Assembly: GCA_020628305.1 (NCBI GenBank)
Contig: JAHDFH010000019.1
Location: 1 to 32,606, forward strand
Length of the DNA stretch: 32,606 nucleotides
Source of the DNA: Acidimicrobiales bacterium
GTDB lineage: Bacteria; Actinomycetota; Acidimicrobiia; Acidimicrobiales; SZUA-35
Reading direction: 5' to 3'
The notes beneath the pieces are model-generated. The model made no database searches. It was not told where the DNA came from and worked only from the letters and a program-made list of their open reading frames with translations. Shown here piece by piece: positions 7,743 to 17,085 of the stretch. Position 1 is the stretch's first letter, and every line of letters starts with the position of its first letter. The position numbers and the translations under genes are program-made.

Positions 7743-8630
7743 GTGACCGTCACTAGCCCAGAAACTTCAAGCTTTACACCCTTCAACTGGCTTCTGCTAT
7801 TGACGTGTGCCGGGCTATGGGGAGCTTCGTTTCTGTTTATGGACATTGCGCTTGAAGCCTTTGCCCCGGGCTTGGTCACCTGGTTAAGAATAGGTTTTGG
7901 ATGCGTCACTTTGTGGACCATACCCGTTTCTAACTACGCCATTCCAAAAGAGGACCGACGTAGCGTGGCCGTCCTAGGCGTGCTGTGGATGGCGTTTCCT
8001 CTTTCGATGTTTCCAATCGCACAGCAATGGATCGACTCCTCGTTAGCCGGGATGCTAAACGCTGGAATGCCCATCTTTGTTGCCATAACTGGGATCCTAT
8101 TCTTTGGTTCCAAAGCTGTTCCTAAACAAATTGCCGGAGTGGCGATTGGACTGATTGGGATCCTCGTTATCGGTATCCCCAACGCTACAGCAGCTGGAAC
8201 AACCGCACTAGGAGTGGGATTGGTAATGCTTGCCGTTATCTCCTATGGTTTCGCAGCAAACATAGCCGGCCCACTACAGCGAACATATGGCTCAGTCCTG
8301 TTGCTAAGGTGGGCACTTCTTGCAGCAACAATCCTGACCGCTCCCCTTGGCATAGCTGGTGTTTTAGAAAGCACTTTTGAGCCTGGACCACTTCTAGCTT
8401 GTGTGATTCTTGGCATTGGAGGCACCGGAGTTGCGTACGTTTCAATGGCAACATTGGTAGGCAAAGCTGGAGCTGTCAGAGCTTCAGTTGTTACCTACCT
8501 AATTCCAATTGTGGCTATCGCTCTTGGAGTCGCCTTCAGAAACGAAGCACTAAGCCTCTATAGCACCCTGGGCACTACAGTTGTATTAGCCGGGGCTTGG
8601 ATAACAACACAGGGTTCGTTGAAGACGTAA
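7743..8630 (+). CDS. EamA/DMT-family transporter
   Basis: About 10 hydrophobic segments; two-repeat architecture; LWGASFLFMDIAL and GVAYVSMATLVGKAGAVRASVVTYLIPIVAIALGV are typical of EamA. Confidence 0.88.
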   Translation: MTVTSPETSSFTPFNWLLLLTCAGLWGASFLFMDIALEAFAPGLVTWLRIGFGCVTLWTIPVSNYAIPKEDRRSVAVLGVLWMAFPLSMFPIAQQWIDSSLAGMLNAGMPIFVAITGILFFGSKAVPKQIAGVAIGLIGILVIGIPNATAAGTTALGVGLVMLAVISYGFAANIAGPLQRTYGSVLLLRWALLAATILTAPLGIAGVLESTFEPGPLLACVILGIGGTGVAYVSMATLVGKAGAVRASVVTYLIPIVAIALGVAFRNEALSLYSTLGTTVVLAGAWITTQGSLKT

Positions 8631-8795
8631 ATTTCTGAGAAATCTTCATCCAAAAAATGAAAAGATCCGTAGTGATAGTTAACAACCATTCTTAAGTTAC
8701 GAGATCACGGATGATAACAGCAGCAGGCGCTGCAAGAAACAAACCATAGAACCCACCCAGAAACTTTCTAGTTGCAGTCACCTCTCATGGTATAC

Positions 8796-8818
8796 AACAC
8801 AGATTCCTCCTCTGTGTT
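8796..8818. repeat. hairpin AACACAGA-TTCCTCC-TCTGTGTT
   Basis: Perfect 8-bp arms in intergenic DNA upstream of the sigma remnant. Confidence 0.5.
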
Positions 8819-8982
8819 ACACACCAGCCAGATTATGCTTTCAGCAGCTGCACTTCTGCCGCAAGCCACGTCAACGCTGGTGTAGACAATTGCAACAGGT
8901 TAAGTCTTCGGGTGAAACTGCTAAGCGCTGTCGTCGTTCAGCAACAACAGTTGGTTTGGTCGAAAGTTTCAGCATTGACTAA

Positions 8983-9318
8983 TTTAAAAGCGGAGATAGT
9001 GCTGCGTTCAAGGAGCTCTTTGACAGGCACAGTCCGCTTATTCTTGGTTTATCTAGAAAACTTGTCGGCGCCGATGCCGAAGACCTTCTCCAAACAGTCT
9101 TTTTATCCGCCTGGCGTAATCGTTCACAGTATGATCCGTCTCGTGGCTCTATCAAGTCGTGGCTTTGTGGAATAACCCGGTTTAGAGCCATCGCCTTACT
9201 TCGCCAAAGGGCCTCTAAACCATTCAAGGCAGCAACGACACAAGTCGAAATTGGCATGTTAGCAGTTGGTGATCTTTCTGTAGCTGGCTCCACCTCGCTC
9301 AACGGGTCCACCTCTTGA
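8983..9318 (+). pseudogene. ECF sigma factor remnant (sigma region 2 only; SigK-like)
   Basis: Frame reads FKSGDSAAFKELFDRHSPLILGLSRKLVGADAEDLLQTVFLSAWRNRSQYDPSRGSIKSWLCGITRFRAIALLRQRASKP... then a stop at 9316. TAA at 8980-8982 precedes the fragment; no region 4 is present. Confidence 0.8.
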
Positions 9319-9559
9319 AGTCACAACAGACATACTGCATGAGCTACAAGACGAGTTCTATGAAGTCTGGTTGTTGGATACCAATGACGCCGGCGCAGTT
9401 GAAGCACTTCAATCACTTGGCAGACTCTCGACTAACGGAACTTATACAGTGCATGACGACATTGACACCCGGCAGTACTCGGTGGTTGACATATCTTTAG
9501 AACCTAACGACAGTGACGACACCCACTCTGGCAATAGCCTCTTACGGGGCGGTTTCTAG
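9302..9559 (+). pseudogene. C-terminal remnant of an RskA-like anti-sigma factor
   Basis: PLEVTTDILHELQDEFYEVWLLDTNDAGAVEALQSLGRLSTNGTYTVHDDIDTRQYSVVDISLEPNDSDDTHSGNSLLRGGF* matches the anti-sigma-K C-terminal pattern (YEVWL, LG.L..NGTYTV, VDISLEP.D...HSG.SLLRG). N-terminal half missing. Confidence 0.78.
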
Positions 9560-11085
9560 CAGTTCTCTACTGCTTCGTTAGCCTTGTTGATTCCTCTATT
9601 ACTACCAAGCCATCCCCAAGTGGTTGGATTATCACGACAAATCTCCTCTTCTAGGGAAACGAGGCGTTTCTGGTCTTCGTTGATCTTCGTGATGAGATCT
9701 TTGTTTTGCACCAACACTGGTGTTACGTCGGGTGAGAGACTAACTAGGTAGCCAACGTCTAAAGGAAACTCTTCACTTTCTTGAGATCTAGAAAGATTGG
9801 TTTCCGCTATCAAAGCGTCCGGATTCATCCATCCAAACAGTGTGATAGCAATGACAGCAGTCACGGCTGCGAAAGAATATGCAGAACCAAGTTTGTGACC
9901 AGAAGCTGACTGGGTCCAGCTTTGCAAAATAAGATAGCACAGCAAAACAAACAGCCAGGCTAAGAAAGCTGCTACCAAAAGCCGGGTCGAGGTAAGTCCG
10001 AAGGCATCCATGTAGAGATCGAGTCTGTAATAGCTCACAGCTACCAATACAACCGTCTCGGCTGCTAGCACTGTTCCTAAAACTTTCAGGAGCTTTGCCC
10101 CACTAGACCGATCACCCGTGACAGTGTTCTTCACTAACTTCTGCGTTGTGTAAGACAGCACCAGAATAACAATCAGGGCCACACCAACAAGCTGGAAGAA
10201 GCCTGATCTTGCGTATTCTGCACGGGTAAGGTCGTTATCTTCAAAGATCGAATCAGCTCCCCCGGAAGCCACCACCAGCTGAGTGACACACCAAACACCG
10301 AGGGTAAACACCAAACCTCCAACTGCAATGGCAAGATCCGTAAATGAACTCTTGGCAGCGACAGGCACAGAATCCTTCTTATCTCCCCTAGCTGCGGAGA
10401 AAGTAAGCCCCATAGATAGCAACAACAAAAGCCCGGTGATAATCACATGACTCGGCTGATTGCCAAGGTTCAGCTCAAACTCGAACAGACTGGCAAACAC
10501 AGCATCACCGCTTGCAAGCAACAACACTACAGGTAGCGTAACTATCGCCGCTAGCGAAATGCCACGAAGAACCTGAGGGCTTGGAGCTGCGCTTGGTTTA
10601 GGGAGCCAGCGATAGAACCATCCAGGACCTGAGAAGAGATCAGCGAACGAGTCTGAGATTATCGCAGCCCATTGTGAGAATCTAAGGCCAAAGGGGCGGT
10701 AGGTTGCGGCTCCAAGAGCGATACCCACTCCGACAACCGATAGGAATCCAACTAGTTCAGATGACCGTAGATAGTAGTTAGATGAAGCAACAAGGGCCAA
10801 AGCCAACATCATAATTCGATCCCGCTTGAGCTCTTTAGCAACCAAGACGTGGGCTACTACAAGGCCGATAGTTGACAGTGTCATTGCAAGCGAAATAGCT
10901 GTTGCACGTAGCGCTACATTGGCAAACCAGCTCGCCAGTGTGAGAACTGCAACAACACCCAGGGCGCTCGTGTTTGGGAAGTCCACCTTTTCGACTCGCT
11001 GCCAAACTGTTTCAACGCTTGTTCCCACACCCTCAACCGGTTCCGGCGCAGATACCGGAGCTGGGGCGTTTTCTGCATCGTTCAT
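9556..11085 (-). CDS. DUF4153/DUF4173-family membrane protein
   Basis: Multi-TM; hallmark LTRAEYARSGFFQLVGVA. SD-like GAGAGGGAAAG upstream of ATG at 11085 (the ORF track extends to 11127). Confidence 0.8.
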   Translation of the reverse strand: MNDAENAPAPVSAPEPVEGVGTSVETVWQRVEKVDFPNTSALGVVAVLTLASWFANVALRATAISLAMTLSTIGLVVAHVLVAKELKRDRIMMLALALVASSNYYLRSSELVGFLSVVGVGIALGAATYRPFGLRFSQWAAIISDSFADLFSGPGWFYRWLPKPSAAPSPQVLRGISLAAIVTLPVVLLLASGDAVFASLFEFELNLGNQPSHVIITGLLLLLSMGLTFSAARGDKKDSVPVAAKSSFTDLAIAVGGLVFTLGVWCVTQLVVASGGADSIFEDNDLTRAEYARSGFFQLVGVALIVILVLSYTTQKLVKNTVTGDRSSGAKLLKVLGTVLAAETVVLVAVSYYRLDLYMDAFGLTSTRLLVAAFLAWLFVLLCYLILQSWTQSASGHKLGSAYSFAAVTAVIAITLFGWMNPDALIAETNLSRSQESEEFPLDVGYLVSLSPDVTPVLVQNKDLITKINEDQKRLVSLEEEICRDNPTTWGWLGSNRGINKANEAVENC

Positions 11086-11286
11086 GCTTTCCCTCTCGTA
11101 TTCACCTAGAGCCACGTTACAACACACCTACGACTAACCTAAGGCAGGGGCCAGTTATGTTGCGAATGAGTTACAGGATGACGTTGAAAAGCACCTCCCT
11201 TCGGCTACAGCGGGGACAGTTTGGAAAAATATCAAATCAGTGCGCCATATTTGAGCGCTTTGTGATTTGCCAGATACGCTTAAGAT

Positions 11287-11505
11287 ATGACTATCAACGG
11301 CACAGTAAAGTTTTTCAATACAGAGAAAGGCTTCGGATTCATCACTCCTGATGAAGGTGATGGTGACGTTTTTGTGCACATCTCTTCTCTACAGAGCTCA
11401 GGTCTACAAAGCCTTTCTGAGAACCAACGAGTAAGCTTCGACACAGAAGACGACACACGCGGCAAAGGTAAGAAAGCCGTAAACCTCTCAGCTCTCGAAG
11501 AGTAG
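11287..11505 (+). CDS. cold-shock protein (CspA family)
   Basis: [34 protein letters not shown]1/RNP2 motifs. Confidence 0.95.
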   Translation: MTINGTVKFFNTEKGFGFITPDEGDGDVFVHISSLQSSGLQSLSENQRVSFDTEDDTRGKGKKAVNLSALEE

Positions 11506-11527
11506 TTAGAGCCCGAAAGGGTTCTAA
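11506..11527. terminator. possible bidirectional 3' hairpin with GAAA tetraloop
   Basis: TTAGAGCCC-GAAA-GGGTTCTAA (one G-U) between convergent ORFs; no clear U-tract. Confidence 0.5.
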
Positions 11528-11832
11528 CCGCCGGTTTTACATTCAGATTCCAACATCGGCGCGTTCACGACGACAAGTTTTGAACCAAAAATGCCTTGCT
11601 TTATTGCCAGCGTCAGCGTCTTGGTGTATCTCTCGAGACCTTGTGAGTAGTACACAGTAACGTCCCCGTGTTTGACTCGGCGGTATTTTGATGTGTCACG
11701 ACCCTTTAAGTTTGTAGATACAGACACTTCAGACACCTTGCCACAGCCAACCGGCGGGATGAAGTCAACAGCGACTTGCCCGCCTTTGGCTGAGACCTTC
11801 TGTAACGCTTTTTCCGAAAGTGTGACCTGCAT
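11524..11832 (-). CDS. hypothetical protein, 102 aa
   Basis: ORF immediately downstream of the DUF427 gene; no confident family. Confidence 0.6.
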   Translation of the reverse strand: MQVTLSEKALQKVSAKGGQVAVDFIPPVGCGKVSEVSVSTNLKGRDTSKYRRVKHGDVTVYYSQGLERYTKTLTLAIKQGIFGSKLVVVNAPMLESECKTGG

Positions 11833-12119
11833 TAAGGGGCTTCCACCGTTATCTTCGGATAAAACGCAACGTACTTTGTGATGTTTTCGGCCTTAGCGTA
11901 CGGCTCTATGTAACTCCAAGCCACATTCTCGTGGGTCTCATCCCCAACTGACACCGTGTAGTAGCTGGCTTGCCCTTTCCATCCACAAGTGGTTGAGTGG
12001 TCAGTTTCAGAAAAATATTCCCACTTAATTGACTCTGGTGGAAAGTAATGATTGCCCTCCACTACCAAAGTCGAATCAGACTCTGCGACTACTTTCCCAT
12101 TCAATGTTGCCTTGGCCAT
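11832..12119 (-). CDS. DUF427 domain protein
   Basis: MAKATLNGKVVAESDSTLVVEGNHYFPPESI...CGWKGQASYYTV...AWSYIEPYAKAENITKYVAFY: DUF427 pattern. Confidence 0.88.
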   Translation of the reverse strand: MAKATLNGKVVAESDSTLVVEGNHYFPPESIKWEYFSETDHSTTCGWKGQASYYTVSVGDETHENVAWSYIEPYAKAENITKYVAFYPKITVEAP

Positions 12120-12248
12120 AGTTAGGTCCTCCACATACTAAAACCATAGAATCAGAGAATAATTCCCATGGTCTTGACGAACTTAGGTCTGGTCCCAGGA
12201 TATATTCAATGAAGCTAACCCAAAGTTGCTAGATCATAAGACAGAGAA

Positions 12249-13067
12249 GTGATACCTGTGGGTCCGTTTAGATACAACCAAGACGCTATTCCAACCCTAA
12301 TCTTCTTCGCTGTCACCATAGCTGATTTAGCCATCTACCTAATGGTTGACAATCTTGTAGTGGTAGCTGCGTACTGGCTGCTCATGATCGGACCCAAGGG
12401 GCTCATTAGCGCCTGGAATCATCACCACCAGCACCTACCCTTCTTTCACCACAGAGCGCTCAATCGAGTGCTCGAGCTCAGCTTTGCTCTGCACACTGGC
12501 GCTACCACTAACCTATGGGTGCTGCATCATGTACACGGTCATCACATGAACTACCTGGACCAAAGCAAAGACGAGAGCCGATGGCAAACAGTCTCTGGAA
12601 AGACTATGGGTAAGTATCGCTATACATTGGTAACAAGCTTCACATCGTACTTGCGCGCCTTTGAAGTTGGAAAGAAACACGCCAGAATTCAAAGAGCATT
12701 CATCGGCTATGGGCTGTTAACCATCGCAATTGTCGCTGCATTAGTAGCCGTCAAGCCGCTACATGGACTACTTCTTTATGTGTTGCCAATGGTAACCTCT
12801 CTTGTACTAACGACAGCAGCTACCCATGAACATCACTCTGGTTTGGAAACCGATGATCCGCTACTTGCGTCACGCAACTACACCGGAAAGATTCGCAACA
12901 CCTTGACTGGCAACCTGGGTTACCACACCGCACACCACTACAGGCAAGGGCTGCACTGGTCCAAACTTCCGGAGCTTCATGCCCAGCTAGCTAAAGACAT
13001 TCCCGACGAATACATTGCCACCGCCCCTGGAATTGGCAAAAAGATAGCTGCAGCTACAGCCTCTTGA
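12249..13067 (+). CDS. fatty-acid desaturase family protein
   Basis: Histidine boxes NHHHQH, HHVHGHHMNY, HEHHSG and GYHTAHHY with TM segments; GTG start. Confidence 0.8.
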   Translation: MIPVGPFRYNQDAIPTLIFFAVTIADLAIYLMVDNLVVVAAYWLLMIGPKGLISAWNHHHQHLPFFHHRALNRVLELSFALHTGATTNLWVLHHVHGHHMNYLDQSKDESRWQTVSGKTMGKYRYTLVTSFTSYLRAFEVGKKHARIQRAFIGYGLLTIAIVAALVAVKPLHGLLLYVLPMVTSLVLTTAATHEHHSGLETDDPLLASRNYTGKIRNTLTGNLGYHTAHHYRQGLHWSKLPELHAQLAKDIPDEYIATAPGIGKKIAAATAS

Positions 13068-13144
13068 ACCGCCATAGCTAAAGTGCACTCTTGACTGGAT
13101 TACTAAACAGCAGTGGGATGCATTGAGTCGTTCAATGTCGACCT

Positions 13145-13173
13145 GGGACAAATACCCCCGTCCCCAATGTCCC
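13145..13173 (-). repeat. stop-proximal repeat, copy 2 (same orientation as the nitroreductase gene)
   Basis: Plus-strand GGGACAAATACCCCCGTCCCCAATGTCCC, 4 nt from the stop of 13178..13837(-). Confidence 0.9.
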
Positions 13174-13177
13174 ATTG

Positions 13178-13837
13178 TCAAATCTCGGTTGCGATTTCCG
13201 TCCAATCGAGCCTTGATTTGGGGAGTTTGGCGTTGTAGTCGTTTTCTTCGTCGCTGTAGCCAAGCGTTACTACCACCAGCGCTGAGAGCCCTTGTTCGCT
13301 GAGGCAGAACTCTCTGTTTAACGCTTCGGTGTCAACGCCTTCCATCGGTGTGGCATCAATCCCAAGAGTTGCTGCACCCAAAAGCAAAGCTCCCAGATTC
13401 AGATAAGTTTGGAGCGCTGCCCACTCCTTAACATCTCCAGCTTCTCTGTGAATGTTTGTAAACATCGTTCTGCTCGCAAGCTGGCGTTGCTTAGCTTCTT
13501 CAGCAACCAGCCGCTTGTCCGCCACTTCTTTGTTCAGTACTTTCTGGATGTACTCATCTGAAATCTCAGACCTGCAGGCAAAGACGACCGCATGAGAACA
13601 GTCACGGATGGCTTTAGAATTAAACGGATACTTCTCATCGGTTCCCTTGGCAACTCTCTCCTTACCATCTGGGGTGGAGGCGATCAGGAAGTGCCATGGC
13701 TGCAAGTTGACGCTTGACGCAGCGTTTCTCAACAGCGTTCTGATGTGCTCCATATCAGCATCCGAGATCTTGCGGCTAGAGTCATATGCCTTTGCGGTAT
13801 GACGAGAAGTTGCATAATGGCTGATTGAATGCTCCAT
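13178..13837 (-). CDS. nitroreductase family protein (NfsB-like)
   Basis: RHTAKAYDSSRKI, AASSVNLQPWHFLIA, QTYLNLGALLLGAATLGIDATPMEGVD: flavin nitroreductase motifs. Confidence 0.88.
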   Translation of the reverse strand: MEHSISHYATSRHTAKAYDSSRKISDADMEHIRTLLRNAASSVNLQPWHFLIASTPDGKERVAKGTDEKYPFNSKAIRDCSHAVVFACRSEISDEYIQKVLNKEVADKRLVAEEAKQRQLASRTMFTNIHREAGDVKEWAALQTYLNLGALLLGAATLGIDATPMEGVDTEALNREFCLSEQGLSALVVVTLGYSDEENDYNAKLPKSRLDWTEIATEI

Positions 13838-13892
13838 ATAGGCAGATTCTACGCTGACGAGGAACCATTCGGACCTGTCCCCGGTGGTTCAT

Positions 13893-14090
13893 TTAGTGGA
13901 GTGCGCGAGTGGCGAAGAAGGCTGCGTTCATCATAAAGATGCCAAGTAGCAGGGTGCGATATTCTTTGGGGGCCTTACGGGCTGCAAAGGCGATAACTAG
14001 CCAGATACCGGCAGCGGCAGCCCACTGGATGAACACCGCTTGGTCTGTGGTTGGATAGAAAAAATCACGCATAGAAAAGACCGAGACCAA
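13893..14090 (-). CDS. small membrane protein
   Basis: Two hydrophobic segments (AVFIQWAAAAGIWLVIAFAA; YRTLLLGIFMMNAAFFAT). Confidence 0.55.
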   Translation of the reverse strand: MVSVFSMRDFFYPTTDQAVFIQWAAAAGIWLVIAFAARKAPKEYRTLLLGIFMMNAAFFATRALH

Positions 14091-14373
14091 TCACTTTGTC
14101 TTGTTATCCAACACGCCAAGTCTGTCTCTGATTCCCTCCACCAAGAATTGACCTAAACCTAGCGCCTACGTGTTCGAACTACGTTTCGACCCAGTAGAGA
14201 CACCGATGGCAGCGGCCTGCGTCCCATCTGAGTTGAACCTGGTCTTGGTTTCCTACCGGGCCCAAGCGGGCGCCTTCTTCTCGATCTCATTGCTTCCCCC
14301 ACTGAGTTTTGCGGAACTCTTAATGTAGCAACTAGAAACAGTCCATGCCATCAATAGCTAAAGTCAGCGCAGA

Positions 14374-14506
14374 CTAACCAACAAAGGTCGTCGAGCTGGA
14401 TGGTGTAATGATCACTGGATCTTCATCTCTTGAATCAAGATACGCAAAGAACAGATTGATGGCGACGATCGCAAGCACCACATATCTAAGAATTTTGAGC
14501 TTTCAT
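14374..14506 (-). other. frameshifted small membrane ORF
   Basis: ATG at 14506 overlaps the upstream TGA (ATGA). Removing one A from ATGAAAG gives MKLKILRYVVLAIVAINLFFAYLDSRDEDPVIITPSSSTTFVG*. Confidence 0.4.
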
Positions 14507-14604
14507 TTGGCTTTAGGCGAACCGTTGCGAGCAGCATCACCCAACTCTCTCGCAGCCCAAGCCCCAGGGGCTGTGTATTGAACTGATTCATCCCAGTCGT
14601 TCAT
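14503..14604 (-). CDS. small hypothetical protein, 33 aa (MNDWDESVQYTAPGAWAARELGDAARNGSPKAK)
   Basis: SD-like AAGGCGAGAG upstream of ATG 14604; ATGA overlap with the next ORF. Confidence 0.4.
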   Translation of the reverse strand: MNDWDESVQYTAPGAWAARELGDAARNGSPKAK

Positions 14605-14913
14605 AAGATTCTCTCGCCTTGATAGACGATTTGGTTGGTAAAAAACGGATTTAACGAGCTCGGCGAGCTCTCCAAGTACGTATCCCAGACTCCACGGGAA
14701 CAGGGGCTTGTCCAGTTGTGGGAAGTGGATCAATCGCTCTTGCTAGCTGCCGAATGCCTCGACTATTACTCTGAGGCCTCCCAAGTCCAGTCTTGAACGC
14801 CTTTGTACCGTTTCTTCTGCCCAATGCTCTCTCCTTCGCCACGCAGGTATTCAAGCTAGCCGCTTAACCCACCGAATATCAACTAGAAGGCATGTAGTAA
14901 AGTACTTATAGCA

Positions 14914-15879
14914 ATGACAGACATGGATCCGAATTTAATCACCACCTTTACAGACATTACTTCTGCTCGGGTTAGGGTCTCCCCCTACATTCACACCACC
15001 CCGATCTTGACCTCAACGTTTTTCAACCATAAGGTCGGTGCCGAAATCTACTTCAAATGTGAAAACCTTCAGAAAGCCGGAGCCTTCAAAGTTCGAGGAG
15101 CTAGTAATGCTGTGTTTAGTCTCACCGAAGAAGAGGCTGCCAACGGTGTAGTCACACACTCATCTGGCAATCACGGCCAAGCTCTAGCATACGCTGCTCA
15201 ACAAAGAGGTATCCCATGTTATGTAGTGATGCCAAGTAACGCGCCCGAAGCGAAGAAGGCTGCAGTGAAAGGGTACGGCGCTGTGGTCACTGAATGCGAA
15301 CCCACTAACTCTGCTCGAGAGTTCGCTGCCAAGGTGAAAAAGCAAGAAACAGGAGCAAACTTTGTTCCACCATTCAACGACCCACGAGTTATCTCAGGCC
15401 AAGGCACTTGTGCCCTCGAGATCTTCGAACAGGTCGAAAACCTCGACTATCTAGTAGCCCCCATCGGTGGTGGTGGACTCATCTCAGGATTGGCTATAGC
15501 GGCGGCGGAACTTTCGCCCAACACCAAGGTTGTTGCTGCCGAACCGTTAAACGCTAACGATGCTGCAATGAGTTTTGAATCAGGACGCCTAACTTCAATT
15601 GATGCCCCACAGACTATTGCCGATGGGTTAAAGGTAAACGTTAAAGAACTCACCTTCTATCACATTCAGAAACACGTCGATCAGATTCTCACAGCGACAG
15701 AAGAACAAATTATTGAAGCTATGTACCTAACCTGGCAACGCATGAAAATAGTTATCGAACCTGCATGTGCTGTGCCAATGGCGACAATACTTGCCAATCC
15801 AGAGATCTTTAGAGGAAAGCGGATTGCCGTGGTCCTCACCGGCGGAAATGTTGACCTGGATGCTTTACCTTGGATGTAA
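14914..15879 (+). CDS. PLP-dependent threonine/serine dehydratase (threonine ammonia-lyase/serine racemase fold)
   Basis: KCENLQKAGAFKVRGA, THSSGNHGQALAYAA, PIGGGGLISG, VVLTGGNVDLD. Confidence 0.92.
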   Translation: MTDMDPNLITTFTDITSARVRVSPYIHTTPILTSTFFNHKVGAEIYFKCENLQKAGAFKVRGASNAVFSLTEEEAANGVVTHSSGNHGQALAYAAQQRGIPCYVVMPSNAPEAKKAAVKGYGAVVTECEPTNSAREFAAKVKKQETGANFVPPFNDPRVISGQGTCALEIFEQVENLDYLVAPIGGGGLISGLAIAAAELSPNTKVVAAEPLNANDAAMSFESGRLTSIDAPQTIADGLKVNVKELTFYHIQKHVDQILTATEEQIIEAMYLTWQRMKIVIEPACAVPMATILANPEIFRGKRIAVVLTGGNVDLDALPWM

Positions 15880-15966
15880 CACGTCTAAGATTCTCTCTGT
15901 TGCACCCTTAATACTTAACAGCTAGTCTGACGCTGTAACTAGCGGACCGACAACAGGTGGAATCAA

Positions 15967-16833
15967 ATGCCCAAAGGAAATACTCTCTTCCCTCTCGACT
16001 CAGTTCAAAACACCGGTTTGGTAGCGAAGGAGCACTGGCTCAAGCTTCGTCGCAACAAGGACGGCATACTCACGCCAGAGCAGTACGATTTACTTTTCAA
16101 CAATGAATGTCAGGCATACAGAATCCTGGATGCTGATGAAGCAGCTGAGCTTGACACCGATGAGCCATGGGGAGTTCTGTACTACGACGGATACTGGGTT
16201 TGGTTGCGGGATCCGGTACAAAAAGGAGAAGGAGATCTGTTTTTCTACATTCGATTAGTCACTCCCGATCTGAGTAGAAGCGTAGGGGTAATCGTCATCC
16301 CAGAGCTAGACGGCAAGATCTATCTCGCTAAAGCCGACCGTCACGCAACTCGAAGGTCTCACTACGAAATACCGAGGGGTTTCGCTGAACGGGTGATTGA
16401 AGGAGCACTCCAGGAACTCAGTGAAGAGGCTGGGGTAAAAGCGGGTGAAGACCAACTGCATGGAATTTCAAGACTTTTCCTTGATAGCGGCCTCGTAGGT
16501 CAAGATGTTGCTGTTCTACACGTTGCAGTAGAGAGTCACCAAATCGGTGAAATCGCTCCAGAGCCTACTGAATCTATCGAAAAGGGAATCTGGGTGGACC
16601 GTTCAAAGTTTTTCGAAATGATTCGAAACGGCGAAATAACAGACGGCCCAACTCTCGCTGCCTTAATGACTCTACTAGCACAAGACCCTGCGCCAAAAGG
16701 TTCAAAGTTCTTCAGTGACTTGAAGCCAAGTCCAAACCCAGAAGGAAATATTCCTAGCGAGGTCGAAGAACTAGTTACAGGCGCTTTAGATGCCGTAGCC
16801 CACGGCGCCAATACACAAACTCAAAGACGCTAG
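15967..16833 (+). CDS. NUDIX hydrolase with N-terminal extension
   Basis: YEIPRGFAERVIEGALQELSEEAGVKAGEDQL: diverged Nudix box (QELSEEAG). Confidence 0.82.
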   Translation: MPKGNTLFPLDSVQNTGLVAKEHWLKLRRNKDGILTPEQYDLLFNNECQAYRILDADEAAELDTDEPWGVLYYDGYWVWLRDPVQKGEGDLFFYIRLVTPDLSRSVGVIVIPELDGKIYLAKADRHATRRSHYEIPRGFAERVIEGALQELSEEAGVKAGEDQLHGISRLFLDSGLVGQDVAVLHVAVESHQIGEIAPEPTESIEKGIWVDRSKFFEMIRNGEITDGPTLAALMTLLAQDPAPKGSKFFSDLKPSPNPEGNIPSEVEELVTGALDAVAHGANTQTQRR

Positions 16834-16843
16834 AATCTTCCTT

Positions 16844-17053
16844 ATGGAAAGAGATATCGAAAAAGACGTTAGCAAGACTCAGTTTGTCGAAACCCTTAGA
16901 CGTCTAGCTGATTCAATCGAAGCCCAAGAGGCGTTCCGAATTCAGATTCAGAACAAGCGTTTCACCGTTCCGGCCGATGCTGATCTAGTCATTGAGCACG
17001 AAGCCGCTGACGGCAGCCACGAAGTAGCACTTGAACTCCAGTGGTCTGAATAA
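16844..17053 (+). CDS. amphi-Trp domain protein
   Basis: MERDIEKDVSKTQFVETLRRLADSIEAQEAFRIQIQNKRFTVPADADLVIEHEAADGSHEVALELQWSE: amphi-Trp pattern. Confidence 0.85.
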   Translation: MERDIEKDVSKTQFVETLRRLADSIEAQEAFRIQIQNKRFTVPADADLVIEHEAADGSHEVALELQWSE

Positions 17054-17054
17054 A

Positions 17055-17085
17055 GGGGACAAATCACCCCGTCCCCATTGTCCCC
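17055..17085 (-). repeat. stop-proximal repeat, copy 3 (same orientation as lysA)
   Basis: GGGGACAAATCACCCCGTCCCCATTGTCCCC fills the gap between stop 17051-17053(+) and stop 17086-17088(-). Confidence 0.92.

Noticed and set aside
8912-9311. ORFs 8912..9175(+) and 8979..9311(-)
   Set aside because: Wrong frame or antisense to the recognisable sigma remnant.
13862-13890. GAACCA...TGTCCCC...TGGTTC as another GGGACA-repeat copy
   Set aside because: Shares only a short C-rich core; more likely an ordinary intergenic hairpin.
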